64,000 nucleotides of DNA from Dryococelus australis. Lineage: Eukaryota > Arthropoda > Insecta > Phasmatodea > Phasmatidae. Shown here piece by piece: positions 23,310 through 35,205 of the stretch. Under the pieces are notes generated by a model, which was given only the letters and a program-made list of their open reading frames with translations, searched no databases and was not told the origin of the DNA. The DNA lies in assembly GCA_029891345.1 (NCBI GenBank), contig CM057009.1, forward strand, positions 207,380,209 to 207,444,208, read 5' to 3'. The stretch's first letter is position 1. The number at the start of each line of letters is the position of its first letter. A program made the position numbers and the translations under genes.

Positions 23310-24400
23310 TGTCATCAGCCAACTGTTGGCAAGTCACTTGTGTCCCAACTATTGACTACTTGTGTAACCCAGCTATTTGCTACTTATGGCCACTTGTGGC
23401 CCACTTAAAAGCAGCTTGCCATGCACTTTAATAAACAAAAATTAATATGTTTTGCCAAAGTAAAATAGATTTACTTCCAATCTTCATTCACATTCTCCAT
23501 TATATTATTTCAGAAGTGGTAAATTTCTGTTTAAGGACATGGAATTGAACTCACAACCCTTGAATTATCAGTCTAGAATGCTAACAAATACTCTGCTTAC
23601 TTTGAACTCATTACGTAAATCTGAATGCTTATACACATAAAATTTGCATTAATAACTTTGCTATAGACTTAATTTATGTTAATATCACAAGTCAAAACTC
23701 TGATATACTGTTTTTGTTTAACACTAGTAATTTAGTTTTGGGCTACTTTCAGGTGATATCTAAAATTCAAAATAAAGGAATTTTTTATATGTTATCCATT
23801 GCAGGTTTTCAGTCTAGAAACTATTTTTTCCTATTGCTATAAATGTCACATAATTTTACTTCACATATGCATGAAATAAAAAAATTAAGTGAATTCACAT
23901 ATGTTATTTGCTATTTCACAATAACATAAAGTTGCCATGCCACAAATAGCACCTACACACACTACTATTATGTCCCCAGCAGTAAGCAACAGTTGGCATG
24001 CAATAAGTAGCCCATTCTCACGCTACTAATACGTCTGCAGCAGTAATTAACAGTTAGCATGCTGTAAGTGGCCCACAAACTTGTTGCTAATTTATGTCCC
24101 CAGCAGTAAGCAACAGTTAGCATGCCATAAAATGTCCATTAGCTTGCTGCTTACAACTTGGCAACAGTTAGCAATCTCTATTGTCTGCTTGTGGGACTTC
24201 TTTTCAATTCTAACAATCATTGTGAGAGCGATAGCCAACATTATTATTATTAAAACAATATGCAATGTCAGTTTTATTTATGTAACCTCATCATCAACCA
24301 TATAAGTAATGCTGACAGTCATAAATGCGAACATTGGCCACCACTGACAACAGTTGGCCAACTGTTAACTGCTTGTTGTTTGCTACTTGGGTAAAGAGTG
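23310..24400. repeat. Cluster of AGCAACAGTTGGC-type repeats, partly inverted
   Basis: At 23930-24175, about four diverged units of 60-70 bp carry GTCCCCAGCAGTAAGCAACAG, TTGGCATGC-ATAAGTAGCCC and a GCTACTAAT element. Inverted relatives (CCAACTGTTGGCAAG and TTTGCTACTT-TGGCC) lie at 23310-23420. Another, AACAGTTGGCCAACTGTTAA, is at 24349. The arrangement resembles the subterminal repeats of a DNA transposon, but no matching outer ends could be fixed. Confidence 0.5.
23535..23600 (-). other. tRNA-like remnant
   Basis: On the minus strand, TTGTTAGCATTCTAGACTGA and then GGGTTGTGAGTTCAATTCC resemble the anticodon arm through box B of a tRNA. The acceptor and D arms are not preserved. It is similar in kind to 10331-10392. 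Confidence 0.4.
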
Positions 24401-25800
24401 GGGATAGGTTCTTCAGCTATTCTTGCATCTGTAAGCACAGAAGAAAATCCATAAACCAAAGGCAATTTTATCTTAAATTCCGAAAAAAAATCTTAGAAAA
24501 TACTGCCACCAACACGATGCATTCTACTTACCTCTTCAATTCTGAGAAATGCAAGGATAATGTCATCCATTTCAGAGATACAGTTCTTACCATGAAAATA
24601 CTTTTTTTTTTTAACTGACGAAGAGTACTTCCACAAATAAACGAAATACTATAATTATGGTTATAATTCTAAACATGTTTCACAGAAAATAATGAAGTTC
24701 AACTAGATAAACAACAAAATACGAGTAAATACATATATAATAACATGCATGGAAGCACTATGATCACTAAAAATTTCTCGCGTAGTCTGTAGGTAGCCTA
24801 AGTTTGCAATTATAGTCAATTCACAGTTTCTTTACACTTTTTGAATCAAACCTTTGAATAATCACCCAATGCATGGTGTGTCTGGTTGTTTCCTAACGAT
24901 GTCATATATCACAAGTATTTTATACTTCGGTTAACATAAGAGTGTCTTATTTTTGGTTAAATTTATTGTTAATTATAGTTTATTTCAAATTTATGTTCCA
25001 TTTGTAATCATGTGAATAAAAAGCAAGAAAATAGATGTGACCGTAATGCCTGAGAAATAGTTCCCATGTGAAATATGTTCAAACTGAGTACAAATGAAAG
25101 TGGTGCATTGTCCACTTGCTGTAATTTTCTATTTAGTTTTATCTTATTTTCAACTTTGGTTGTCAACAAAACCCCATGAAAGCAAGTCTGTACAGATAAA
25201 AAATATATAAAAAAATCCACATTAAAAAATTGAGGGATGTTTGCAATATAAATCTCTGCTAAAAAAAATGCATATGTATTTTAGAAACCTACTACTAAAT
25301 ACTTGAACTGATTAGCTTATAAATGATAAATAGTGATCACATCCAACAGTGCTATTTGGTTGGCTCCTAAGTTAATAAAAATTTATGTTTATGTATATTT
25401 AAAAACCCATGTTGTGTACTTAGGATTGTATTTCATACTATGAGGCTTTCCAGCCCATTTATAGGCAGATGGCATTGCTGCTCCTTAATATGCAAAGTAT
25501 TCTGCAAAAAATCTTCAGAATATTTCAAAATATTAAAAATGTGAAGGCTACTGACAAATTTATTTTATATCTGGACACATCATACAGAAAATATTATCAT
25601 TGGTCGATATTTGTAGATATCAACTTTCAGATATAACCAGAGAAAAAAATACAAAGAGCAAAAGTGGGTGAAGACATTAACGTTTGTGAAAAAAAACACC
25701 ACCAAGAAAGATACATGTGATTGAAATTAACTTTATACCACAGATTAGGTACATGACAATACACACTTCATTAGAATTACATAACTGCACACGACCTTTG
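24401..25800. other. No gene recognised
   Basis: AT-rich DNA without motif or paired repeat. The 3' end of the Tc1-like relic lies at its right border, but I could not identify that element's terminal repeat here. Confidence 0.5.
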
Positions 25801-26880
25801 TCTTTGAGAATTTGGTATGGTGCTAAGCCCACACGTGCTGCAATCAGAGCCCCTAAACACTGTGGCATGAAATCAAAGAGGACCTGGATATGTTCCTGGG
25901 GAATATTCCTCCAAGCTGTATGTATACGAGTCCATAAAGCATCAACAGTGGTTGCTGGAGGTCTGTGACGAACAAGCCGCCAACCAACCATATCTCAGAC
26001 GTGTTCCAAGGGCAACGTGTCTGGCGAATGTGCATGCCAAGGAAGCAGTGCTACCCATGTTCATTGAAAAAGGCTTGTACATTCCATGCCACATGAGGCT
26101 AGGTGTTGTCTTGCTGAAATATAGCATGTGGAGTTGCCTGAAGGAGGGGCAGTATCACGGGCTCTAAAACCTCCCTGATGTAGCAGGTGCTGTTAATATT
26201 ACCCTCAATATATAGGATTCAAGATTGCATGTTGTATCCAATGGCACCCCAAACCATCACATTGGTGTTTGTCCGTAATTTTGCTCCACAATGCAGGTTG
26301 CCACATTGCGGTCACCATGGTTGCATCTAACACATATACAGCCACCACTGTACGACAGGTTGAAGCGGGACGCATCCTAAAACACTACATTTTGTCAATC
26401 AGCATGCTAGTGATGGCATTCACACGCCTATTGCAGTCTGAGGCGTTTGTGGTTTCTAGATAATGGAAGCCGATGCAATGGCATGGGTACCACCAGTCCG
26501 GCCCGCAGCAAATGGCACTGAACCATCGATGCAGACAGGTCCATAGGTCCATACCCGTTGCAGTGCTCCAGTTTCGAGCCAACAACGTGGAAGAAGCTGT
26601 ACGGTCCATTATGGCCATGCGGGCAAGATGGTGGTCATCCCATGCTGTGATCACATTGTGTGGTCCAGTACCTGCTCGTTACTTCGTACGACCCTCTTCT
26701 ATCCACTGGTGCCACTCACGCATCACTGTTGTAGCAGCATACAGTGTAAAAGCTGAAATGTTACAGTATGAGAAACCCGTTTCCAGGAGACCGATCATTC
26801 TGCCCCATTCAAACTCACTCACATGCTGATATGGTGCCCTTTGATGTTGACGAGGAATAATGGCACTTGCTTTCACTTCA
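25800..26880 (-). pseudogene. Tc1-like transposase, decayed (DDE family)
   Basis: Read right to left, the whole domain order of a ~340-residue Tc1-type transposase is present. A YQHVSEFEWGR start (near 26840) is followed by the DNA-binding HLARMAIMDRTASSTLLA block (about 26630). The first catalytic Asp is at 26374-26376, immediately preceded by an in-frame stop (26377-26379). A QQDN block with the second Asp lies near 26110, and the Glu of LEHV is at 26004-26006, followed by a stop at 25995-25997. The C-terminal VDALWTRI-AWRNIPQEHIQ ends near APY at about 25810. Several frameshifts separate these blocks. The three acidic positions survive, so decay is through stops and indels. Terminal repeats were not found. 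Confidence 0.85.
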
Positions 26881-27537
26881 TTTTATGGCTCTTCACTAAC
26901 TGAACTGAGCTTGGCGTAACACGGACCTTTCTGGTCTCACAAGAGAGGGTGCTGCTGGGCCTAAGTGTACGCCATCTCTCTGCAATCGTAATAACTTATT
27001 GCTGGTACACTTTTCTACAAACCCTCCGAGTTCGGATTCATTCAGGCCATTCTTTCTGGGTATTGCAATTTTCAAAAACAATAGTGTATATGTAGGCCAC
27101 CATACATCACTGACTGAGTAAAGAGCTAAAATTCCATTAAAATGTCTCCAAAAACACCATTGATCTTGCCATGTTAGTGATGACCAAATCTTAATTTCAA
27201 AGTACAACAAATTCCAGAAAACATTTTGAAATCAATGTTTCCACTGCACTTCATCTCACCTCTTGAATTTTTTTCTCTGGGGCTAACTCAAAACTTACAT
27301 TAACAAACATAAACCACGAACTTACAATAAAACGAAGGCTACTAGATGCCAAACATCTGCCACATTTCTTCCGGGAATGATCCGATTGTAAAATTCAATA
27401 AATCAATTACAAATGTTTGTTCTTAACGAAGGCCAACATCTGAAAGACATTTTCAAAACCATTTTTAAACAGCAGTATTCTATACATTATTGGAATATAA
27501 AATGAATTTCTCAGATTCATATATTTTGCCTAGTATA
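26881..27537. other. No gene recognised
   Basis: Contains whatever remains of the Tc1 5' flank, with no clear terminal repeat. The rest is ordinary AT-rich sequence up to the long-TIR element. Confidence 0.5.
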
Positions 27538-27899
27538 TAGGTTGTTTCAAAAAAGGTGGCTGCTGCTTGAAGGATGGATAGTACATAATATGTGAAGGGA
27601 AAACATGTTAATACACTTATGGTCAATTCAGCTTCCCTTTAACGTAATCATCCCACGAAGCTATGGGGACTTGCTATGGTGGCCTGAGTGTACATAGCAG
27701 ATTCAGACTATGTGGACGTATGCTGCAGCAGTATGTCGGCCAGTCCGTGTTGTGTTTGCACAGAGTGGTGGATATGTTGTATCACCAGACGTGTGCATAT
27801 GCAGTAAAATGGAATGTACGCATACAGAAAATATGGACATGATCCTAATTCATGGGCACGCTAACAGCAACCGGGCAGGCCATGGAATTGGCCCGCCCG

Positions 27900-28170
27900 A
27901 TAACATGAGTGGGTGAGTGAAGAGATTTGGGCAGCTCTTAACAGCAAGGTCTTGAGAGCCAATTGGGGCAAATTAAGTGAATATGGAGCGGCACCGGAAT
28001 GAAGGGGCGGGGGAAACGGGAGATCCCAGAGAAAACCAGTCGACCAACGGCATCGTTTGGCACGATTCCCACTTGCGAAAATACAGTGATCCGGCCAGGG
28101 ATTGCACCAGGTTTGCCTTGGTGGGAGGCGAGCGTGCTAATCGTTCAGCCACTGTGGCCACCGATAACAT
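27900..28170 (-). mobile_element. tRNA-derived SINE
   Basis: On the minus strand the element starts near 28165 with a tRNA-like head: box A TGGCTGAACGATTAGCACG (complement at 28133-28151), then box B GGTGCAATCCC (28098-28108), one or two changes from consensus. The body carries GGGAATCGTGCC, CGTTGGTCGACTGG, TTTTCTCTGGGATCTCCCG and GCGGTGCCGCTCCATA-like sequence. A spurious ORF across it begins VAERLARSPPTKA, a translation I recall from many animal genomes as a mis-annotated SINE. The 3' end is approximate. Confidence 0.75.
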
Positions 28171-28189
28171 GACCTAAATCCTACCGATT

Positions 28190-28390
28190 TCCACCCATGG
28201 AGGCATGTTGAACTGCTGGTTTAAAGCACCTCTGTTGACATTGTAGAAATAATACTGCTACGTGTTGTGGGAGCATTCCAATACATTCCTGCCAATCAGA
28301 ACGTATTTGTAAGGGTGCAATTATCCATTGAAAGATGCCTGCAGAGCTGTATTGATGGCCAAGGTGCACATTTTGAATATTTCTTGTTGC
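28190..28390 (+). pseudogene. C-terminal remnant of mariner-like transposase
   Basis: Plus-strand translation ends IERCLQSCIDGQGAHFEYF. This matches the R-x-x-x-CI-x-x-G-x-HFE-type tail of the transposase family also seen at 52863-53874, which ends ACVWVDGAYFEQL. It lies directly inside the right inverted repeat, where the gene should end. Upstream sequence is interrupted by the SINE, and the catalytic domain is gone. Confidence 0.55.
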
Positions 28391-28577
28391 ACATCATACA
28401 CTCTGGGCAGTATACATAGCATGTACACTCTGTCTGTCGTAACTAGTCCCCTTAGTGTTGCAGGACGATTACGCAAAAGGGAAACTGAATAGGCCATATA
28501 TTTATTAACATTTTGTTTTACATATTATGCACAATCCATACTTTAAGTAGCACTGATCTCTTCTGAAACAACCTGTA

Positions 28578-30470
28578 CAAAAACTCAAAATGGGTAGTGT
28601 TTTGCGTCACTATGTTATTTATTTTTATTTTCCGACTGCCCACAGTTTAGAATATGGTCCTGTTTAACTTCTGTAGACAAATGAAACAATCTTAATAAGT
28701 TACTCATTTGCTACCTCTACAAGAATTAACTCCATCCCTTTTATTATTCCTGGTCTTTATTTCTCTTAACAGCCAGTGAATCGAAACCAAACAAACATCA
28801 ATAAAAATGTTACTGTAAATGGAATTCACATGGCATATTTACTACCATCTACCAATATATATAATTTTTTACATAAACTTTAAAAATTACCTAATTCCTT
28901 CATTTTTTTATTGTGGTGGAGTAACTGCAAGTACAAAAAGTGTTTATTGTTTAACATGTGAATTTTGTTCAAAATTTTTTACAAGTGAAAATGTGTATGT
29001 ATTTCTCCATGATAGTGATTTTGTTTAAATGCCTTATTTAAGAGTTATATCAATATTATAGAGAAAAAAATATAATTGGTCAAAATTGGTTGGCAGATAC
29101 CCGGATTTTACTGAGGCCATACATTACGTAGTCCACAAAAACTCGGAAAATATGCACCAAATTAAAAAAAATTGTATGCTACAAAAATGTCAATATTTAA
29201 TTCTCTGCAAAATCACTGTAAAACACAAAACAATTTTAAGGCATTTACTTTAAATTTTGTAACTAATGTCTTCAAAATGTTTATTGATAAAATGCAATAT
29301 TGTCTAACTTTGCTTTCAAACACCAGAACATTGATTAATTTGTAAATGAAAAGTCTTTACTAATACGTAAATTGAAGCTCTACATACTTAACTAAAATTT
29401 CTGCAGATTTAAAGTGTTTTGACATACAAAAAAATGAATTATACCCAATGGACCAGCTCTTTGACTCTCGCTATGAAAATCTAATAAAACCCTGAGAAAA
29501 CAGTATTCATTTAAAGTGAAATATTACAGAACTGATTTTGTTTAAACATATTTTATTTTGAACTATAAACATTTTTCTTGCTAAAGGATTGTCATTTGAA
29601 CTTAATCGTACATCAAAACTACACGAGATTTAAATGGCGAGACGCGATTTAACAGGAGATTAAAGTTACAGCAGCACTTAATTCCATTTCAACCAACTTT
29701 TGAATATAAAGTTATTCCACTCCAGAGTGAGCACAGTATTTTCAGATTGAATTTTATTTTCTTAGATTGAGCCAGGCTTAATGCAATAATAAATCGTTTG
29801 AAAGAAAATTATTTTCCGTGTCTACTAATTTTCATAGGTAGTCTGGAGTAGTTTTCAGTGCATAGTTTAAAAATATTATCCTGTCATTGATGCTGTTACG
29901 TTCATTGATTGAGCACTGTACAGTTGGTACACATGTCTCACGTATTTTCTCATTCATGTAAACTAATTCACAATTTCATACTAAAGTACCTACAAAAGAT
30001 AATGGTGCAGTAATACAGGGCTACGCAAGAGGGATTTGTCCTATGTTATTTGTCCCTTCACTTTATTTATTAATTATGGTAAACATCCAGACGGAGAGCT
30101 TTTTTTTGAGGAGTATGGTGCTCGATGTCAACACACTGTCTTACACAGAAGAAGTACCGGAACTTACAGATGCTGTAGCTATGAATGGGACACACTAAAA
30201 TGCCAACACACACTAATGTTATAACACCTGGAGAGGCAATTGAACCAAAGTAAAATGCACTGCTAAGTCCAGTGACACCAACACCAGTTGGCCAGGTTAC
30301 ATAGAGCCCCCTACCACACCCACCTGTCGCTCATGTGACTCACTTTATAGAGAGGTTATCTTTACAGCTTGCAGATTTTAGTCATAGCCTTGAGTCACAT
30401 ATCATCTAAAGTCTAGATCAGGCAAAAGTAGAGATTACACAGCAGATTCAAGCAATCATCAGGGAGGAAA
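28578..30470. other. No gene; possible isolated zinc-finger trace at 28952-29028
   Basis: Very AT-rich. At 28961 a plus-strand frame reads CEFCSKFFTSENV, then H, and ends at 29028. CEFC-K-F also opens the second finger of the relic at 800, but the His spacing here is off by one and nothing else of that gene follows. A 62-codon frame at 30036-30224 has no motif. Confidence 0.3.
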
Positions 30471-30471
30471 T

Positions 30472-31060
30472 TATTTGTTACACTGAATTCCAAAGCCACT
30501 ACATTCATTTCACAAATTTCTCAGTCAAGAGAAGAAACAGAAGCTAAGCTGAATCAAAAAAATTGTACTATTCAGGCCCTAAAAGCTGACATTGAGGAAA
30601 ATGAAACCATGCATTTGAACCTAAATATGCACATTGAAATGGAAACCAGATCATTACAACCACCATTTAATTTAGTACAAGCCAGTGTTACTGAACCTCC
30701 TACACAGCCTCATGTGCTCGTTGAAAAATAAATTTGCCATTTTCTGACACAAAAAGAAATTGAAGCAAGCTCACCACTGTGTGAATGCGAATCCACAAAA
30801 AGCATCATCATTGACACGACCCTACCGCCACAACACAACATTGGAAATGAGATTTCAACTCTCGCGAATCCATGCAAACACCTAACCTATTTAAGGCAGC
30901 AATCGAAGGTCACGCGCAAGGCAAAGGAAGTAGCGCAAGCACAAACTCCGTGCGAATGGTCGTGGGAAGAAGCGAAGACGGGGAAAAGTCTAAAAAATGT
31001 GATCACTTGGAGGGGTGAAGAAAAGGCACCAAATAATTTTTCAATCTGTCAGCTTTGATT
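30472..31060 (+). pseudogene. Possible Gag-like remnant of a Gypsy element
   Basis: A plus-strand frame runs about 195 codons with few stops (one near 30729). It contains SREETEAKLNQKN and a long Glu/Lys/Leu/Met-rich stretch compatible with a coiled coil, then a hydrophilic tail. No zinc knuckle is visible. Its position 150 bp before an integrase tail suggests an internally deleted Gypsy copy in which gag-like and integrase ends were joined. Identification rests on context and composition only. Confidence 0.3.
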
Positions 31061-31226
31061 GCTGCCATGCCGCTAGGCTGTGTCAGTATCAACGACACAT
31101 ATTTTACCCAGGTGGGTTAGTTAGCCAGATGTGACAGCACAAGGAAGCAAGAAAGAAAAGTTTTTGTCAACTGCATATTTTTTAATTAGTTCGTAAGTAT
31201 GAAGGACCAGCGAGACTGTCGCAAGC

Positions 31227-31505
31227 ATGATACTTTCTTCACTGAACGACAACACAAAATTTGATAAGAAGCCTCCAATTACAAATGAAGAGATGTTAGC
31301 CTTAGTGAAAAAGCGCCTGTACAGTTCCGCTGAATCTAGGAAGAAGCATCAAAAATTTTCTAAATTACATACATTTAAAGTTGGTGATCTGGTACTTCGA
31401 CATACTAGCCACGTGAGTTCACTGTGGGACCAAGTGACCAAGAAATTATTTTACTATTTGACGGGTCATTTAAAGTTGATGCCAGCTAACAGCCAGTGGC
31501 GCTAG
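31227..31505 (+). pseudogene. Ty3/Gypsy integrase C-terminal fragment
   Basis: The translation includes VKKRLYSSAESRKKHQKF, then FKVGDLVLRHTSHVSS and DQVTKKLFYYLTGHLK. This pattern is typical of the region after the catalytic core in Gypsy-type integrases, where F-VGD-VL-RTH-SS is followed by KKF-L-Y-GP. No catalytic D-D-E part is upstream, so the gene is a stub. Its last codons run into the sequence that is repeated in inverted form at 35870-36172. Confidence 0.6.
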
Positions 31506-31770
31506 AGCCCATGACGGCGCTCACGTGTCACATATTCCGCACGTGTGCAAAGAGGCCAATAATGTTGAACTTTCATATAAATGTTATTTTCAGTGTAAAA
31601 TGTGTTATATCGTCTTTGCAGTGTTTAATATGTCTTAAAATGTTTTCATGTGTTTGTACTAATTTTTAATTATATGGTTATAAATATTCAAAGTGTCCAT
31701 GGCACCGATATTAAGAACACTTAGTATTCCGGCATGAACGCCATCATAAAGAGACGCTAGACTAGAATAA
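31475..31770 (+). repeat. Left arm of a ~300-bp inverted repeat
   Basis: Sequence GATGCCAGCTAACAGCCAG, GGCGCTAGAGCCCATGACGG, CACGTGTGCAAAGAGGCCAA, TTAATATGTCTTAAAATGTT, AAGAACACT and a GCATGAACGCC(A/G)TCATAAAG tail. The reverse complement of 35870-36172 matches these blocks in order. It follows an integrase tail, so an LTR or 3' end of a Gypsy copy is a reasonable guess. Confidence 0.75.
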
Positions 31771-33565
31771 TATTGAATTTCATAAGAAAATCATAGAAAT
31801 GTAAAACAATATTTAATTTAATTTGTGCCATTTTATTTTCAATATAAAATATTTTACTCTGCGTGTATAGCACTTCCTCTTATGTGACACCCGCAGGCGG
31901 CCATGGTAGGTTTGGCGACACTTGTCTCTGGACAGTCTGTCGAGGAGAGCTGGCGAGGTAAGACACTGTCACGTAAGCACTACAACTTTTGTTCACTGAT
32001 TTAGGTTTCCATAGTCAATTTAGTTTACTGGTTAACCTTCGCTTGCATACGTTTTTGCCAGACATTTTCCCCAGCATTATGCTTCCACTTTATTAATTTC
32101 TTGCGCCCTTGCGGCATTTTTAACTTAATCGAGGAGAAGGCGGAGAAAGATATCGGAGAGGTCACACGACCCGCGCAACTTGAATTAGGCATCATCTGCC
32201 TGGCATTTCATTGTAACTTCTGCATTATTGCTACACACAATTTTAAGAGCTTCATTTTTATGTATGTATTTGAGGGTATTTTTCTTGTTTGAATATTTTA
32301 TGGCAACATCACGTATACCACGTGGCCAACCGAGGCCAAGTCTTTGTATATGCCATCGTTGCATTTGAGAGCTTATTTATGTAACATCGTATGTGCAATA
32401 ATTTATATCAGGGTTCTCTGTCAATTTTAGTTAGGGTTCAATGGATTTTTCACGCAAATGGATGCTTTTTGTACTTGACCACGCAGCCAGAGTAATGTTT
32501 GATTTTACCACCCTCAGACATGTTAAACGTCTGTAACCACTTCAATTGTAACGAGAATAATTTTCTCAGCAAGAATAATACTTCGTCTGAATTTAGTTTG
32601 CAGTTTCCATGCAGAAATATTGCAATTTCACCTGCACCTCGTGGTCCGCTACGAACTTCATCCAGCAGTATCCGCGCCATCTAAGATTGTTTTCCACACG
32701 TGTGTGTTTATTGTGAATATTCATCTCGTGTCCCATCTTGTTTCATGTATCATTTGAGTGTTTATGTAATTTTGTAATTAGTGTACGGTGCAATTATTCC
32801 TGTCCTAGCCAGCTCTGTGTATAGGTCGTCACCGCACTACCTGTGTGCTGGTGGGCGAGCCCCGACGAGTTTGCGTTAGTGATGCCGAGTAGTCACAGCA
32901 AATGTTTTCATTTGTAATTCACAGTGTCCTGTCTTCAGGGAAAAACCGTCAATTCACCCTTTCGGCTGTCAGCCCTCTTCCCTTGTGAAGGCTGTGCTTT
33001 CATGCACCTCGGTGAGTTCATCCATCTAGGAGTGTGTTAGATTAATTATGAGCTGGGGAGCACCCAAACGGAATTGGCTAGTCATGATCGAAATAATAAT
33101 TTCATTGGCACGTTGATGTGTATGCATAATAACAATAAAAACAAGTCAATAGTGAACTTAACTCTTTTATTCAGTAGGGACAGTGTCCTAGCCACATATG
33201 TTTTATTAAGTGTTTATTTTCAGTGATGTTTAGTAAAACTTTAGTATTGCCTAAGTGTTTGTAAGTATGCACGGTTGAGACGGACACACAGAACTCACAG
33301 CATCCCTGAGAACACTGAGTCTCAATAGTGCGGTGATTGGGAAGCACCGCTGGCACCCAAATTACCAGTAAGTATTTGTATCTTTTCGTCTCGTGTCTCA
33401 CCCGACGGTGTCAAGTATCTGAAAACAAAATAATTAAATTACAGCCACAACACACCACAATGATGTACTGTCCTTATGATTCTCCTTATATGTGTATGAG
33501 TTCGCTGCCAATGGTGAATAAGTATTTTTGTGTGTGTCACAGGGGCTTCACTATGAACCACTATA
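31771..33565. other. No defensible gene; mixed composition
   Basis: A GC-richer patch (31900-32000, 32620-33020) has splice-like sites, for example AG|GTAAGA at 31961 and an acceptor/donor-flanked open block at about 32940-33012. I could not link these into a gene or recognise a product. Confidence 0.3.
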
Positions 33566-33675
33566 CAGCAAAACCCCTCTATTATGTCCACCTCTCTATA
33601 ATGACCCAATCCCGAGGAACTGAAAAAAGATTTGGTCAAAAAAGTCAAAAATTTGAAGCACGTCTAAAAATAGAT

Positions 33676-33745
33676 ACAGTAATCCCTCACCAACTGCGGT
33701 ATCTTAAAGCGCGGTTACATTCATGTGCGGATTTGTTTTTGTACA
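33676..33745 (+). mobile_element. Tigger-like left-end fragment
   Basis: CAGTAATCCCTCACCAACTG followed by CGGTATCTTAAAGCGCGG is the usual look of a Tigger terminal region, with TA just before it. The matching right end was not found, so only one end of a second element seems to be present. Confidence 0.35.
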
Positions 33746-34521
33746 CCTTTTCTCCAACTGCAGTACAAGTGTCTATTATCCACGGTTTTCAGTCTATGGG
33801 AAACTAGCCTTTATTGATGTTAGTGATCACGCATTTCTCAAGCTGCAGTCATAGACTTTGACATTTGTTGTCCCAAGCAGCGTGAAGCAATAAATTACTT
33901 CATGCCAGAAGGGTACACTGGTGTATTCTCTGTTGAAGAGGGGGGGAGCTGCAGGCCGGGTCAGTGAGGATTCTTTGTCCTAGTCACATGCCGCCGCCTC
34001 TGCCTTTCCCTCCCTGTCTTTTTTCGCTTCCATTATCCCTCCTCTTTTGCTGTAAAAACAGCGGCACATTACAGACTAGTTTCTTAATCAGTGTATGTAT
34101 AACTTCAAATTTAATTCAACGTCCCTTTTTTAATGATTCTTTTTTTTAAGTTTATGTGCGTCTATGCCTATGTAATATGCTAATTTTTTCTGTGGGACAT
34201 TGGTTTTTTTTCCTTGTGAAGTCAATTTTATGTGTAAAGTGAATAAAGGTAGGTAAGTGTGAGCAAATAAAATGTGTTCTTATGTTATAATATTATGGCG
34301 AGCAAGGCCATGTGCATGTATAGGTCACGTCAGGAGTTTCTGATGAAAAATTTGGGATCATTAATATTTCAAGTAGACAGCACTAAATTTTTATATTACA
34401 GTAAACATTGCCGGGCCTCATCGTGCCAGTGCAGAGGCCAACACACAGCCTCCATTTCATATAAATTCAACACATTGATGTGAATTGCATCTATAAGCAT
34501 GTTTTATCAACCCCGGGCCGC

Positions 34522-34826
34522 TGTTACGAAGTGAACCGGCCCTGTAATGATGGCACTAGTGGCGGCCGGTTGGCCCCCGCCCAACAGAATAATTTTGTAG
34601 CGACCAACTGACAGCTGCCCAACCCTGAGGAACTAGAACCAATCGACAAATGTGAGTCGCAGCGTCCGGCCACTCTGCAGAGGATCTAGGCACTCGCCCC
34701 AGCTACGTGTGCATGGCAATGTATTCGCTGCTAGCCCCAGCACACGAGTGATCCAATGTATCTTCATATATACTATCAATAAATAAAGTTCTGTGTTTTG
34801 CTTCAAACATAAGGCATCTCCAACAG
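34522..34826 (+). mobile_element. Possible solo LTR
   Basis: A GC-rich block starts TGTTACGAAGTGAACCGGCC and ends near CATCTCCAACA. It carries AATAAATAAAG (near 34790) about 35 bp before its end, as an LTR polyadenylation signal would. TG...CA ends and size fit an LTR of the Gypsy class. No flanking duplication is visible and there is no second copy in the window, so this stays tentative. Confidence 0.4.
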
Positions 34827-35205
34827 TAATTAGTTATATTTTGATAATACATAGTCTAAACTTTTCACACACTTTCAATTGCCATGTAATACTGTGTTTA
34901 AGACTTTTTTTTTACAAAAAGGGGTGGTCCAATACGGCTTTCTTCTGTATCAAATGAATCAGGAGACGTCCAGCTATTAAAATATACATACGTATTTATA
35001 TTTAATTTAAGAAGTGGTTTTTTATGTGCTAGAGATGATTGAACATATGAACTTTATGCAAAAAATGGCAGGTTTAAGGATATACGGGTTACGGGTGGGT
35101 CAAAATTGGTCCAAAACTTTCCAAATTCTTTATTACGACTCCCCCACCCCTATTATGACTCTCTTCTCGTGAACGGTGAGGGGTCATAATAGAGAGGTTC
35201 TACTG

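Larger units (their letters stand above)
27538..28575 (+). mobile_element. Internally deleted mariner-like element with ~130-bp inverted repeats
   Basis: The left end reads TAGGTTGTTTCAAAA and the right end, reversed, CAGGTTGTTTCAGAA. Homology continues inwards for about 130 bp: GTGCATAATATGT or GTACATAATATGT, then AATTCAGCTTCCCTTT-type and ATTCAGTTTCCCTTTTGCGTAATC. TA dinucleotides flank both ends (27536-27537, 28576-28577), as expected for IS630/Tc1/mariner insertion. Inside are a SINE (minus) and a C-terminal transposase relic (plus). The catalytic core is missing. Confidence 0.75.
33566..35205. mobile_element. pogo/Tigger-like non-autonomous element with nested sequence
   Basis: The left end reads CAGCAAAACCCCTCTATTAT and the right end, reversed, CAGTAGAACCTCTCTATTAT, each flanked by TA (33564-33565 and 35206-35207). 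Subterminal CTATAATGACC/CTATTATGACT motifs recur at both ends. No transposase ORF remains. Inside lie a second Tigger-like end (33676) and an LTR-like GC-rich segment (34522-34826), so the 1.64 kb length includes later insertions. Confidence 0.6.

Noticed and set aside
27973-28170. 65-codon minus-strand frame starting near VAERLARSPPTKA
   Set aside because: This is a SINE read as protein. The tRNA-like box A and box B underlie it.
32940-33012. Possible small exon between TCTTCAG and GTGAGT
   Set aside because: Splice-like signals are common by chance; no neighbouring exon with matching phase or recognisable protein was found.
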